Shown here: positions 35,154 through 45,151 of the stretch, piece by piece
How the letters are laid out: each line of letters opens with the position of its first letter
How positions within the stretch are numbered: the stretch's first letter is position 1
DNA from: Sphaerospermopsis torques-reginae ITEP-024
Lineage (GTDB): Bacteria; Cyanobacteriota; Cyanobacteriia; Cyanobacteriales; Nostocaceae
Length of the DNA: 64,000 nt
Reading direction: 5' to 3'
Assembly (NCBI RefSeq): GCF_019598945.1
Contig: NZ_CP080598.1
Span: 806,001-870,000 of the forward strand
Notes under the pieces: model-generated
Databases searched by the model: none
The model's input: only the letters and a program-made list of their open reading frames with translations
Told to the model about the DNA's origin: nothing
Made by a program: the position numbers and the translations under genes

Positions 35154-38100
35154 ATGTTGCAAATGGTCAGGTTGCTATTGCAGTGGCTTAACAACTTATT
35201 CAAGTACCCCTTTGGCAGTCGTCGAACTCATGAGTTCGACGGCGATGAGGTGTTTATGGTAGAAAGGTCTCTACCAGAATTAACCAATGCGGATCTGGAA
35301 GTATTGTTTAATGAGTTGCTTGAAGGTGTACATCAAGCGCGGGGACAACAATGGGCGCTGAAGTATTTGCAGCGGATGGAGCCCCGGATCACTGTTGAGC
35401 GTTGGATCGATTGGTTGCTGATATTTGGTGAAAAGTTGCTTTCTTCACCAGCACCAAATAGTAAGATCGCAACGCGAATGGTAAAACTCGGCGAACTCAA
35501 CATCGGCAAAGTTGGTGAACTCGCCTCGGAAATTGGCATCCAGTTGTTAAGCCGTGAGTTCTTACCTCAAAACTTACAGCAAAATCTACAAAGAACTCCA
35601 CAACCCGCCGCGGTGGCAGCCACACCACCAGCAAAACCATCTTTAAAAACTCCAAGACAACGATTGCTGGGGGATTTGGGTGAACAATTATGGGAGTATG
35701 AACAGAAGGAAACTGTAGATATTGCACCAGCATCCATGAGATTGGAGGAGTCTTGGCCAAGTAATATACAGCATTTGAGTGACCAAAATGCAGTAGCAGA
35801 AATATCTGAAGCTGTGATTTATGAGTTGGCAGCGGAAGAACACCCGCAGACGGTGGAAGAAGAAGTAGAGGAAGTTGCAGCCTCTCCCTTGGCAGAAAAT
35901 TGGGATCAGTCGTTGACTAATTTGCAACCACAAGTAGCCCAAACTCTGGATGAGTTGGTGGTGAGGTTGGAGCAAAGTACCAGTTTAGTTCAACAACTAG
36001 CTTCGGAATTAGCATTGCGTGATGCCTACGATGGGCAAAGCCACCGTCCGGCAATCACTCAACGTCCGAATTTTCAACTGACTGTCACTAACCAGGCTGA
36101 GGTCTTATTTGACCAAGGTTTACAACAAGCTAAGTCTGGGGATTTGTTGGGGGCGTTGGCTTTTTATAGTCAGGCTATTAAACTGCAACCTGAATCTTAC
36201 GAATATTGGTTTAATCAAGGTTTAGCTTTGTTTCATTTACAAAGGTTTGAAGAAGCGATCTCTGCTTATGACCAAGCTATTAATCTCAAACCTGATTTCG
36301 CTAAAGCTTGGTATAACCGGGGCGGAGTTCTGGGGGAGTTGGGTGATTTTGATGGGGCGATCGCTTCTTTTGATCAAGCTATAGAGTTGAAGTTTGAATA
36401 CCAAGAAGCTTGGGCTAGTCGGGGTTTAGCCTTGCTTAAATTAGGGCTAATTTGGGAAGCTATTTCTAGTTATGATCAGGCTTTGAAATTACAACCCGAA
36501 GATCAGGAAACTTGGTATTACCGAGGAGTTGCTTTGGGGGTAGGTGAGCAGTTTGAAGAGGCGATCGCTTCTTATGACCAAGCTTTAGAAATTCAACCAG
36601 ATTATCATGAAGTGTGGATTGACCGGGGTGTGGTCTTATTTAACCTCAAACGCTGGTCAGAAGCAATTGAATCCTGGGACGAAGCATTAGCTATTCAATC
36701 TGATTTTTACTTAGCTTGGTATAACCGGGGTATCGCCTTAGAAAACTTAGGCAGACGCGGAGAATCTATTGAATCTTATCAACAGGCCATCACCATTAAA
36801 CCTGATTTTCACCTCGCCTGGTATAATCAAGCTGTAGCTTTGTTTTACTTGGGAAGACTTACAGAAGCTATTTCTTGCTATGACAGCGCCTTAGAAATCA
36901 AACTCGACTATTGGGAAGCTTGGCTTGGTCGCGCTTTAGCCGTGGGGAATGTGGTTAATAACAAAGCATCTCTGAGTTTACCCAGTAGCATAGCGAAATC
37001 TCATCCTACCCTCAATCAGGGAGGTTATGAGGGCAAAATAGCCACTTATGAAGAAGGTTTAAAACATCTCCGCCCTGATACCCACCCAGAAGGTTGGGGA
37101 AGATTGCATTTAGCACTGGGTAACACCCACTACGAACACGGCAAAAAACAACCTTCACCCCGCTACTATTGGCAACAAGCTGTATCTGAGTATACACAGG
37201 CACTATTAACCCTAACCTCAGCAAATTTTGCCGAATTACATTTAGAAGTATTGCAAGCTTTAACCAAAGTGCTTGTTGCTTTAGGAGAAACAGAAACAGC
37301 ACAGGAATTACAACAACAAGGTCTAGATTTATTACAACAATTACTAAATCAAATCACCTGCTCGGAACAAAACAAAAAACAACTCGCTTTGAAATTTGCA
37401 GGTTTCATACAATTAGGAGTTGATTTAGCTGTAAATACAGGTGATTTAGTAGAAGCTTGGGAAATTGCTGAACATGGCAAAAATACCTGTTTAAAATTAC
37501 AGCTTTCTGGTTGGAGTAATGAAATTTATTCCCCGAACTATCAAGGGATTCAACAACTACTCAATCCGCAAACTGTGGTTATTTACTGGCATCTTAGCCC
37601 GGTTGCTTTACAGACCTTTATTATTAAACATGATGCCCCATCACCTCTACTGTTATTAACACCTATTCAAAATAGAGAAGGTGTACCTGAAGCAGTACAA
37701 AGGCTAGTGGAATTTGAAAATTGGCTAGAATTTTGGCAAAAAGAATATCAAGAATATTGTCAAAATCCCGACTTAGAAAATCCCCTGAATCATTCCTGGT
37801 GTGTGGATATGGAAGGCAGATTATTAAATCTACGTAATATCCTCAATATTCCGACAATTCTACAAGAAATAGAAGGAATCACCCATCTAATTTTAATTCC
37901 TCATCGGGATTTACACAAATTACCTCTTCATGCTCTTTTTGCTGTTGAACAACCAGATGCAAATTACACAATCAACTATTTACCCAGTGTCCAAATAGGA
38001 TTAGAATTAAACACCGATGGGTTATCAAATTGGCAACTGCAAAAATTCCTGAGTGTGGAAAATATAGAACACACAAGTAATGATGAAATACAATTTGTTG

Positions 38101-38750
38101 ACTTTGCAGCAGCAGTGGTGAGACAGATGTTTAATAATGCTCAACACATCCAGGGTTCACAAGCGACAAAAGATAATTTAGAAAATGCCCTAGCCGCAGA
38201 TTATAACATCTTGCATTTTACTGGTCATGCGGTTAACAATTTAAGTGAAGTGGCAAAATCGGCTTTGGTTTTAGCAGATGAAGATAAACTGACTTTATCA
38301 GAAATTAGTCAACAGACTTTTAGTAATTACAATCTGTTTACATTCACAAATTCTGAAAATGTTAGTCATAATATTCAAAATATCAGTAGTGAATATGTGG
38401 GTTTAACAACTGGGTTATTAAATAGTGGTGTTCCTTATGTATTGAGTACACTTTGGAATGTGGAATCATCTGCTAATGCTTTAGTCATTATAGAGTTTTA
38501 CAACAGATTACTTTTTCATCACTCTCCAGTTACTGCTTTAGCGGAAGCTACAACTTGGCTAAAAGAAATAACTGTTGCCGAACTGATCACATGGTATGAA
38601 AATTTATTCAATAATCTGCATTTAGAAGAGTTGAAATTGAGGGATTTTGTCACGATGCAAATTGATAAACATCGCCAATTATCACCTCAGAAACAGCCTT
38701 ATAATCATCCTTACTATTGGGCGGGATTTATTTTGTCAGGTTGTGGTTGA
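35154..38750 (+). CDS. TPR-CHAT protein with a probably inactive CHAT protease domain
   Basis: This 1198-residue protein has a basic N-terminal helix, the domain shared with the preceding gene (LEVLFNELLEGVHQARGQQW), about eight TPR units (residues ~310-600, such as AISAYDQAINLKPDFAKAWY) and a C-terminal CHAT (caspase-like) domain. The CHAT histidine is present near residue 1025 (HFTGHAVN). Where active members have an LSACET-type cysteine, this one reads LFTFTNSEN (about 1060-1068), so the catalytic cysteine appears replaced, most likely by Asn. It may be a pseudoprotease or scaffold. A good ribosome site (AGGAGAAAG) precedes the ATG. Confidence 0.85.
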   Translation: MLQMVRLLLQWLNNLFKYPFGSRRTHEFDGDEVFMVERSLPELTNADLEVLFNELLEGVHQARGQQWALKYLQRMEPRITVERWIDWLLIFGEKLLSSPAPNSKIATRMVKLGELNIGKVGELASEIGIQLLSREFLPQNLQQNLQRTPQPAAVAATPPAKPSLKTPRQRLLGDLGEQLWEYEQKETVDIAPASMRLEESWPSNIQHLSDQNAVAEISEAVIYELAAEEHPQTVEEEVEEVAASPLAENWDQSLTNLQPQVAQTLDELVVRLEQSTSLVQQLASELALRDAYDGQSHRPAITQRPNFQLTVTNQAEVLFDQGLQQAKSGDLLGALAFYSQAIKLQPESYEYWFNQGLALFHLQRFEEAISAYDQAINLKPDFAKAWYNRGGVLGELGDFDGAIASFDQAIELKFEYQEAWASRGLALLKLGLIWEAISSYDQALKLQPEDQETWYYRGVALGVGEQFEEAIASYDQALEIQPDYHEVWIDRGVVLFNLKRWSEAIESWDEALAIQSDFYLAWYNRGIALENLGRRGESIESYQQAITIKPDFHLAWYNQAVALFYLGRLTEAISCYDSALEIKLDYWEAWLGRALAVGNVVNNKASLSLPSSIAKSHPTLNQGGYEGKIATYEEGLKHLRPDTHPEGWGRLHLALGNTHYEHGKKQPSPRYYWQQAVSEYTQALLTLTSANFAELHLEVLQALTKVLVALGETETAQELQQQGLDLLQQLLNQITCSEQNKKQLALKFAGFIQLGVDLAVNTGDLVEAWEIAEHGKNTCLKLQLSGWSNEIYSPNYQGIQQLLNPQTVVIYWHLSPVALQTFIIKHDAPSPLLLLTPIQNREGVPEAVQRLVEFENWLEFWQKEYQEYCQNPDLENPLNHSWCVDMEGRLLNLRNILNIPTILQEIEGITHLILIPHRDLHKLPLHALFAVEQPDANYTINYLPSVQIGLELNTDGLSNWQLQKFLSVENIEHTSNDEIQFVDFAAAVVRQMFNNAQHIQGSQATKDNLENALAADYNILHFTGHAVNNLSEVAKSALVLADEDKLTLSEISQQTFSNYNLFTFTNSENVSHNIQNISSEYVGLTTGLLNSGVPYVLSTLWNVESSANALVIIEFYNRLLFHHSPVTALAEATTWLKEITVAELITWYENLFNNLHLEELKLRDFVTMQIDKHRQLSPQKQPYNHPYYWAGFILSGCG

Positions 38751-38809
38751 ATGGATATTCCAATTACACATCTGCAAGAGAGATTTTCAATTCTTCAGAA
38801 ACATTGATC

Positions 38810-39563
38810 ATGAAAGAAGTAACTGCAAATTATGATGAATCTTGGAAAGAAGCATTAACCGAATATTTTGAAAGCTTCTTGACATTCTTTTTTCCCCAAG
38901 TCCATCAATTAATTGATTGGACAAAAAAGCCTTGTTCTCTGGATAAAGAACTACAGGAAATTACGGCTTCATCAGAAACAGAAAAACGTATTGCTGATCA
39001 ACTTTATCAAGTTTGGTTGCTGGATAAACGAGAAGTTTGGATATTAATTCATGTGGAAATTCAAAGTCAATATGAAGTAGCTTTTGGTGAACGGATGTAT
39101 ATTTATCAATTGATAATTGATAATTGATAATTGACAATTGATAATTGTTTCATTCAAGGTTTAAAACCTCCCCTTTGAAGGGGAAAAAACCAAAAAAAAA
39201 TCCGCTTTTAAAATCATTGATAAAATGATGACATTACCTGAGCAATTACAGCGAAAGTTAGTGGACAAAATTAACAGTTTTGAGGAGGAAAGGAAAATGC
39301 CTTTAATCAGTCCAACGGAAGAATTGGCAATGGAACGCGGTAAAGAAATTGGTAAAGAAATTGGTGCGTTAGCAAAGGCTCGTGATTCTGTCAAAACTGT
39401 TTTGTAAACTCGACTGGGTGAGGTTTCTTCAGATATCAAACTATCTCTAGATGAGGTTGCTGATATATCTATTTTAGATGAAATGTTGAAATTGGCAGTG
39501 GTGGTTAATTCTTTAGAGGATTTTCAACAGGCTTTGAAATCTGCAACATCAAATTGTAAGTAA
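38810..39563 (+). pseudogene. Rpn-family (PD-(D/E)XK) nuclease/transposase-like gene, interrupted
   Basis: The 5' part (from ATG 38810 to ~39105) encodes the N-terminus of a recombination-promoting-nuclease-like protein: ESFLTFFFPQVHQLIDWTKK, then REVWILIHVEIQSQYEVAFG with the D/E-x-Q style active site. The frame then enters tandem AATTGAT units and element family C. The 3' part resumes near 39225 (TLPEQLQRKLVDKINSFEEE, GKEIGKEIGALAKARDSV) and is broken again by an in-frame TAA at 39404-39406 before TRLGEVSSDIKLSLDEV. So both an insertion and a stop mutation are present. Confidence 0.82.
39112..39209 (-). repeat. Dispersed element family C, copy 2 with AATTGAT tandem units, inside the Rpn gene
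   Basis: Read on the minus strand it contains AAGCGGATTTTTTTTTGG, CCCCTTCAAAGGGGAGG and GTTTTAAACCTTGAATGAAA, as in 3176-3294 and 54247-54372. It splits the Rpn-like gene. Confidence 0.8.
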
Positions 39564-39830
39564 TCAGTAATCAGCTTTTAGCTGCTAAGTACCTGTGCAA
39601 AATTAATTTCTTATTTGGAAACTCTGTATCATTTACCAGACAAGGAAGACGGGTAAATGAAATGTGCAATTTATTTTGCATGACTACTTATTAGATAGAT
39701 TTTTCATAAAATGAGCAGAATGTTGTCAAATCCCACAAGTGTGATCGGATCGTAAAAATGGAAGATGGATATTTATTAAATAATTGACAATTGACAATTA
39801 TCAATTATCAATTATCAATTATCAATTATC

Positions 39831-40850
39831 CTATCTCATATTTTGCTTTTTCTCAGCTTTCGGATCACGATTTGCTACAGCAGCTAATTCTGCATCCATT
39901 AAAGTTTTACCTGTTGCTGCAAGGTAAACATCGTCTAAACTAGGACGAGATTGGGCAATACCAAAAATTGGTAAACCTGCATTATTTAACGCTTGTTGAA
40001 TAGTTATTAAAGCGTCATTTTGGGGAGTGACTACCAAATTTAAAGAGTTCCCTTGGGCAGAATTAATGATAATTTCTTGTACAAAAGGTAAAGATGACAG
40101 CAGACTTTTTGCTTTGTCTGCTTCTTCTTGGGGTGAAAATTCGCGGATGCGTAAAGTAATGCGATCGCCTCCTACTTGATCTTTTAATTGAGAAGGTGTA
40201 CCAGTGGCAATTACCAAACCCCGATCTATAATTGCTACCCTATCAGCTAAAGCGTCAACTTCTTCTAAATAATGACTGGTGATGACAACCGTGGTCCCCG
40301 CAGCGCGTAATTTCCGCAAAAAGTCCCACACTACAAAACGGCTTTCTATATCTAATCCTACCGTTGGTTCATCTAATACTAAAACATCTGGGGAATGTAA
40401 TAAACCAGCGGCCAAGTCTAGACGTTTGCGTAAACCACCGGAATAAGTGCCGGTTTTCTTATCTGCGTATTCCTGTAAACCGAGTAAATCTAATACAGTG
40501 TTAATGCGTTCTTTGATCACTTTACTGGGGAGGTGATAAAGTGCTGCTTGCAGTTGTAGCAGTTCTCGACCGGTTAAAACTTTATCTAAAGCTACTTCTT
40601 GCGCTACATAACCCAGCTTTTGCCGTGCTAGTTTAGGGTTATCTAACACCGAGATTCCCGAAACTTCGATTTTTCCAGAGTCGGGGGTGGTGAGGGTACA
40701 CAAAGCGCGGAGAGTAGTGGTTTTCCCTGCACCGTTGGGACCGAGTAACCCGAATATTTCCCCTGGTTTCACCTCAAAGGAGACATCCTTAACAGCGACT
40801 ACAGAACCGTAGCTTTTTTTTAGATTTTCGATTAAAACTGCTGAGGCCAT
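39831..40850 (-). CDS. ABC transporter ATP-binding protein, DrrA type
   Basis: This 339-residue ATPase resembles the DrrA group that energises drug or lipid exporters. Walker A is GLLGPNGAGKTTTLRAL, the signature is YSGGLRKRLDLAAGLL, Walker B is DVLVLDEPTVGLD, and the H-loop is VVITSHYLEEVDALADRV. The C-terminal ~120 residues follow the DrrA family (PLDDVYLAATG-type end: RPSLDDVYLAATGKTL). The permease is not adjacent on this strand, so the transported compound is unknown. Confidence 0.88.
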   Translation of the reverse strand: MASAVLIENLKKSYGSVVAVKDVSFEVKPGEIFGLLGPNGAGKTTTLRALCTLTTPDSGKIEVSGISVLDNPKLARQKLGYVAQEVALDKVLTGRELLQLQAALYHLPSKVIKERINTVLDLLGLQEYADKKTGTYSGGLRKRLDLAAGLLHSPDVLVLDEPTVGLDIESRFVVWDFLRKLRAAGTTVVITSHYLEEVDALADRVAIIDRGLVIATGTPSQLKDQVGGDRITLRIREFSPQEEADKAKSLLSSLPFVQEIIINSAQGNSLNLVVTPQNDALITIQQALNNAGLPIFGIAQSRPSLDDVYLAATGKTLMDAELAAVANRDPKAEKKQNMR

Positions 40851-41123
40851 GACAGCAATAAATCCTAACTATACATTTCGCAACAATCTATTTTCTATTG
40901 TACGAGTTAGGCGTTAGGTGTGATGAGTTCTGGGTTTCATTTTGAAAAACTTGTTTTTTTGGTATAAAGGGGTACAGTGTCTCAATCAGGATTTCCAGAT
41001 TTTCAGAATGAACAGGATTTTGCAGAAAAAGCTGATTTTTACCACAGGCTATCAGATAATGGTAGAGTACAGCCAACTTATGCAAATCGCTAGAAAAAAA
41101 TAGATTTTTATGTTAAAATAATA

Positions 41124-41195
41124 AGCCCGTGACGAGGATTGAACTCGTGACCTCACCCTTACCAAGGGTGTGCTCTACCACTGAGCCACACGGGC
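41124..41195 (-). tRNA. trnT: tRNA-Thr (anticodon GGT)
   Basis: A 72-nt cloverleaf on the minus strand: acceptor GCCCGTG pairs with CACGGGC, the D arm has GGCTCAGTGGTAGAGC, the anticodon stem ACCCT encloses TGGTAAG, and the T arm is CACGAGTTCGAATCCTCGT. No CCA is encoded. Confidence 0.96.
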
Positions 41196-41296
41196 AAAAT
41201 TGGGATTTACTCTTCGGGTTTTTGAAGAGTTATGAATTACAAAGCTGAGAATTTAACTCGACACTCAGCTATTGTAACTCACATCTCTAAAAGTGG

Positions 41297-41379
41297 TGGG
41301 CCGGGCTGGATTTGAACCAGCGTAGGCGCAAACCAACGGATTTACAGTCCGTCTCCATTAACCACTCGGACACCGACCC
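41297..41379 (-). tRNA. trnY: tRNA-Tyr (anticodon GTA)
   Basis: An 83-nt class II tRNA on the minus strand with acceptor GGGTCGG/CCGGCCC (one G-T pair), anticodon loop CTGTAAA and a long variable arm. The genomic bases after the discriminator (41296-41294) spell CCA, so here the 3' end is encoded, unlike the neighbouring tRNA-Thr. It lies 101 bp upstream of the Thr tRNA and is probably co-transcribed. Confidence 0.96.
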
Positions 41380-41490
41380 GCTCAGTTCCACTTTTACTAT
41401 AGTAGCAGCAGTTTTTAGGTTTGGCAAGGGGTTGGGAAAACTTTTTTTCAAAAAAACCGGAAAGGCTTAAATCACAAGGGTTTCAGATGA

Positions 41491-43311
41491 TTAACCCCTG
41501 AGTTCACCTGTTTCTTGCAGGGAGTGTAAGCGGTGATAAATGCCTTCTTGACGCAATAATTCAGCGTGACTACCGACTTCAGCAATGTTTCCCTGATTGA
41601 GAACTACGATTTTATCCGCATCTCTAACGGTGCTGAGACGGTGAGCAATAATAATTGTGGTGCGAGTTCCCTGAATTGAGCGCATAGCCAATTGAATAGC
41701 ACGCTCAGATTCATAATCTAAACTAGAAGTAGCTTCGTCAAAAATAATCACGTCTGGTTCTACTAACAACGCTCTAGCAATTCCTAAACGCTGTCTTTGT
41801 CCTCCTGACAACCTCACACCCCGTTCACCCACAACGGTGTAATAACCTTGGGGTAGGTGCTGAATCACTTCATCAATACTGGCAATTCTACAAGCTTCCT
41901 GCACCTGTTCAAAGGTCGCATCTGGTCTACCATATTTGAGGTTATCTAAAATAGTACCATTAAAAACGTCTACTTCTTGATGAACGATCGCTAATCTGCG
42001 TCTGTATTTAGCAACATTTAAGGTGCGAATATCTTCACCATCAATCAAAATTTGCCCTGTTTGTGGTTCAAAGTAACGTAATAGCAATTTAACTAAAGTA
42101 GACTTACCAGAACCAGATTTTCCTACTAATGCTACTGTTTGATATGGTTCAATTAACAAATTGATATCTTGCAAAACTTGAAGGTTGCTATCATAGCCAA
42201 AACTGACTTGAGAAAATTCAATTTTACCAGTAAACTTATAAGCTGATTCTGTTTGATTTACCTCTGCTAACAACCCATCCGCATCTACTCCAGATGGTGT
42301 TTTGAGAAATTCGTGAAATCTGACCATAGCCGAATAGCGACGAGCAAAAGATTCAGCTAAGGTGCTGATAGGTTCTAGTTCAGAATAAGCCATGTTAGAA
42401 AGAGTTAAAGTCATCACAAAATGACCAAGAGAAATTTTCCCACCGACTGTAGCAGCTACAGTCAAACCAAGAATCATAAACACGCAAAACTGAATGACAG
42501 TTTTTTGCCAAGTTTGCAATTTAACATAACCTTTGTGCAGTCGATAATCAACTACATTTAACTCTCTTTCTAACCGTTGTTTTTGTCGTTTGAGTTCTTT
42601 ATTTTCCGTTGCATAAGCTTTAACTGTTTTGATATTCGTGATAATTTCTGAAGTGCGACTCTCTGTATTTTCTATATGTTTATCTATCAGCACTTCGCAC
42701 TTAATTAACTGTTGTAGATTCCTCCATGTTAAAGTGAGAATCACAACAAAGGAAACCAGAAATATCAAAGAAATTCGCCATTCTATCAAGGCAATAAATA
42801 CAAATATTCCTACTACACGCATGAGTTTAGGAATAAATTGCCCAGCAATTTCTGGATAACCCCAAGTATGGTTAACAATACCTCTAGCTAATCTTCCAGC
42901 AATACGTCCAGGATTATTTTCATCGTAAAATTCCAGGGGAAGTGTGAGGATTTTTTCTATAGCTTTTTTGCTTTTATCTCGACGCGATCTTAAAGCTATA
43001 TCCCAATGAAACCAACTGGTTAACCACGGTTGTGTCGGCGCTTTTATTACAGTAACAAAGAAGATTAAACCCAGTAATATACCTAAAGATAGATATTGAT
43101 TAACTGGGTAGTTTATAATGTTGGAGAAAGTAACAATTATTCCTTGTACTGGTTTGTCTAAAGGTTGGTTAGATAAAACATTTAAAATTTGTCCAATTGC
43201 ATAAGGTACAAGTAAATCAATAATTTCGTAAATACTAGATGCTAAAATACTGAAAATACTCAGTCTCCAGTAAGGACGAAAATAATTGATAATATCTTGA
43301 AAATTTGCCAT
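41491..43311 (-). CDS. ABC exporter, fused membrane and ATPase domains
   Basis: This ~606-residue half-transporter has six membrane helices (about residues 15-310) and an ATPase domain (about 360-600): Walker A GKSGSGKSTL, signature LSGGQRQRLGIARAL, Walker B DVIIFDEATSSLD, and H-loop IIAHRLSTVRDAD. It should work as a homodimer exporting a lipid, peptide or drug. I start at MANFQDIINYF (43311); an ATG six codons upstream is possible. No partner gene is adjacent. Confidence 0.88.
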   Translation of the reverse strand: MANFQDIINYFRPYWRLSIFSILASSIYEIIDLLVPYAIGQILNVLSNQPLDKPVQGIIVTFSNIINYPVNQYLSLGILLGLIFFVTVIKAPTQPWLTSWFHWDIALRSRRDKSKKAIEKILTLPLEFYDENNPGRIAGRLARGIVNHTWGYPEIAGQFIPKLMRVVGIFVFIALIEWRISLIFLVSFVVILTLTWRNLQQLIKCEVLIDKHIENTESRTSEIITNIKTVKAYATENKELKRQKQRLERELNVVDYRLHKGYVKLQTWQKTVIQFCVFMILGLTVAATVGGKISLGHFVMTLTLSNMAYSELEPISTLAESFARRYSAMVRFHEFLKTPSGVDADGLLAEVNQTESAYKFTGKIEFSQVSFGYDSNLQVLQDINLLIEPYQTVALVGKSGSGKSTLVKLLLRYFEPQTGQILIDGEDIRTLNVAKYRRRLAIVHQEVDVFNGTILDNLKYGRPDATFEQVQEACRIASIDEVIQHLPQGYYTVVGERGVRLSGGQRQRLGIARALLVEPDVIIFDEATSSLDYESERAIQLAMRSIQGTRTTIIIAHRLSTVRDADKIVVLNQGNIAEVGSHAELLRQEGIYHRLHSLQETGELRG

Positions 43312-43432
43312 AATGCAAACCATCCCCAAGCATAATTATTAATTGGGAATTTTAATGCTACAGTTATAATACAAAATTGTCAATAGCCAAAATTACTGAA
43401 AATTTATCATGTAATAATTGGCTATTTTTTTG

Positions 43433-44245
43433 CTATTTTAAAGGAAAAAATTCCAACCGATAACGATACAGTGCCACAGGACGATAACCTGCGGTAAAAT
43501 AATCAGGATCTTGGGGAGAAAGATAAACAGCAGTCACTTGATCTGCTTCTATTGTTGGGTGTAATTTGGGGTCAGATGTGGAAACTAAATGATAAGCTGT
43601 GGTAGATTCTACATTGTTAAAATAGGCACGAGAACCACCTTTAAAATATTGTTGAAAAACTTCTGCGCTGATAAATTTACCATCGGGATTTTTTTCGGTT
43701 GTGCGTGCGGTGACTACAGAAACTAATTGGCGATCGCCACGAAAAAAGGTAATTTGACGATTAGGAGATTCTGGATCTGGTTTAACTGCTAATACAGCAT
43801 CATCTCCTAAATAAGCTCTGGATAAGTTCAAACTGTTAAATACTCGATCAGCTACTAAAATTGGTGATTGTTTATTTTGTGATTGTTTATTTGTTTTAAA
43901 GAAAAGATTGAAACCTGAATTTTGCGGTTCAACTTTCACAAATCTCACTACAAAATTCACAGGTTGATTTAACTGACTATAATTTGCTTCAAATCCTGGT
44001 GTGATAATATCTGGTGCTAAAGGTGCAGCTAAATCTACTAAGGTACTGGTGACATTCCAAGTTCCAGCCATCCAGTCAGGGTAAACTAAATCTCCTTTTG
44101 CTGGTTGAACTGATGTTAATTTTTCCCATTGTGTAAAGTTGGCTAATTTTTCGGATAATTCACCTGCTTTAGCTTCTGCGTTGGTAAATAAAAAGAGGAT
44201 GATTAAACAAAGACTTAAAATGGTTTTCAGGAACATAATCAACAA
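43433..44245 (-). CDS. Conserved secreted/lumenal protein (DUF6816-like)
   Basis: This 270-residue protein has a signal peptide (hydrophobic LKTILSLCLIILFLFTNAEA, cut near residue 26) and a mature part with the conserved block PDWMAGTWNVTSTLVDLAAP, then beta-rich sequence with FFRGDRQLVSVV. I associate this pattern with a family shared between cyanobacteria and plastid lumen proteins, and believe it is DUF6816. The function is unknown. It probably sits in the periplasm or thylakoid lumen. Confidence 0.65.
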   Translation of the reverse strand: MLIMFLKTILSLCLIILFLFTNAEAKAGELSEKLANFTQWEKLTSVQPAKGDLVYPDWMAGTWNVTSTLVDLAAPLAPDIITPGFEANYSQLNQPVNFVVRFVKVEPQNSGFNLFFKTNKQSQNKQSPILVADRVFNSLNLSRAYLGDDAVLAVKPDPESPNRQITFFRGDRQLVSVVTARTTEKNPDGKFISAEVFQQYFKGGSRAYFNNVESTTAYHLVSTSDPKLHPTIEADQVTAVYLSPQDPDYFTAGYRPVALYRYRLEFFPLK

Positions 44246-44389
44246 CTCAAAAAAATCAATTTAAATTTCAAACATTAAATTTCAAACATTAATCTGATGT
44301 TAATCCTGTAAGGGTTTAACACTGCTAAACCCCTACTTCTGAATTTTGATGCAGATAAACGATTTATTGAATCAATCAGTGGGGAAAAA

Positions 44390-44797
44390 TTACAAACTTT
44401 CTAGCGGTAAAGGTTGCCAAAGTTCACCGTATTTTTCACGTAAAGCCAACCAATTTTCTACCTGTCCCGCTTCATATTCTCCGGGTTTACCCCATTGTAA
44501 AAATAAGCTTAATGCAGGTTCTTCTTTTTCATCTAAAAACCGGATAGCGTAGGTTGTAAAATTACCTCTTTTAGCTTCACCTGTTTCAAATTTAACCTTG
44601 GTTATTTTATCCATGTTCAAGTGAAATTCAAATCCTTCGGTGTGCATATTCGCATATTTACCTTTTGGTAATTCTGCATAAAATAGTTTTGCTATTTTTC
44701 CTCTAGCTTCTAATACTGCGGCGCTGCTAGTTACTATTAAACGCAAAGTTCCTAAATTTTCGCAAGCTTCCAAAAATTCTTTCAATGTTGTATTCAT
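44390..44797 (-). CDS. ChuX/HutX-like heme carrier-type protein
   Basis: This 135-residue protein has the half-HemS fold pattern: LRLIVTSSAAVLEARGKIAK, then FHLNMDKITKVKFETGEAKR, YAIRFLDEKEEPALSLFLQW. Related HutX/ChuX proteins carry heme in the cytosol. A conserved ligand histidine is not obvious here apart from MHTEGFEFH. The assignment is by pattern and is moderate. It stands alone on the minus strand. Confidence 0.55.
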   Translation of the reverse strand: MNTTLKEFLEACENLGTLRLIVTSSAAVLEARGKIAKLFYAELPKGKYANMHTEGFEFHLNMDKITKVKFETGEAKRGNFTTYAIRFLDEKEEPALSLFLQWGKPGEYEAGQVENWLALREKYGELWQPLPLESL

Positions 44798-45151
44798 ACG
44801 CCTAAATTAAATTACCGAAAAAGATGTCATCTATATTATAGATGTATTTTATACTATATATGATATTTTGGTCTGAATCTCTTCAACAGCAAAATGAATT
44901 TATCTAACTGACAGTAATTAATATTAATACCTGAAGTCTATATTTATCAATTATTAATTACAGCAGATTGCAGATGAATCAGGTACAGAATATAACTTGA
45001 AACCTAGACATAAACAGAGTTTTACTCCTGACTCCTGACTCCTGATTCCTGCTGTATCAATTTAAATTACATAATCCTGTGAATCCTTTAATCCTGGAAA
45101 TCCTGATTCAGACAAAAAACTCAACCCAACCTACAGAATATTTGCGAATAT
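44798..45151. other. Intergenic region with a dispersed repeat
   Basis: AT-rich DNA with an ATCCTG...GATTCAGAC repeat at 45072-45115 and a half-copy of the AACCCAACCTAC hairpin end near 45123-45134. No gene seen. Confidence 0.6.

Noticed and set aside
38717-38809. Upstream extension of the Rpn-like frame into the CHAT gene
   Set aside because: It overlaps the CHAT coding end, and the family start MKEVTANYDESWKEAL-like sequence begins at 38810.
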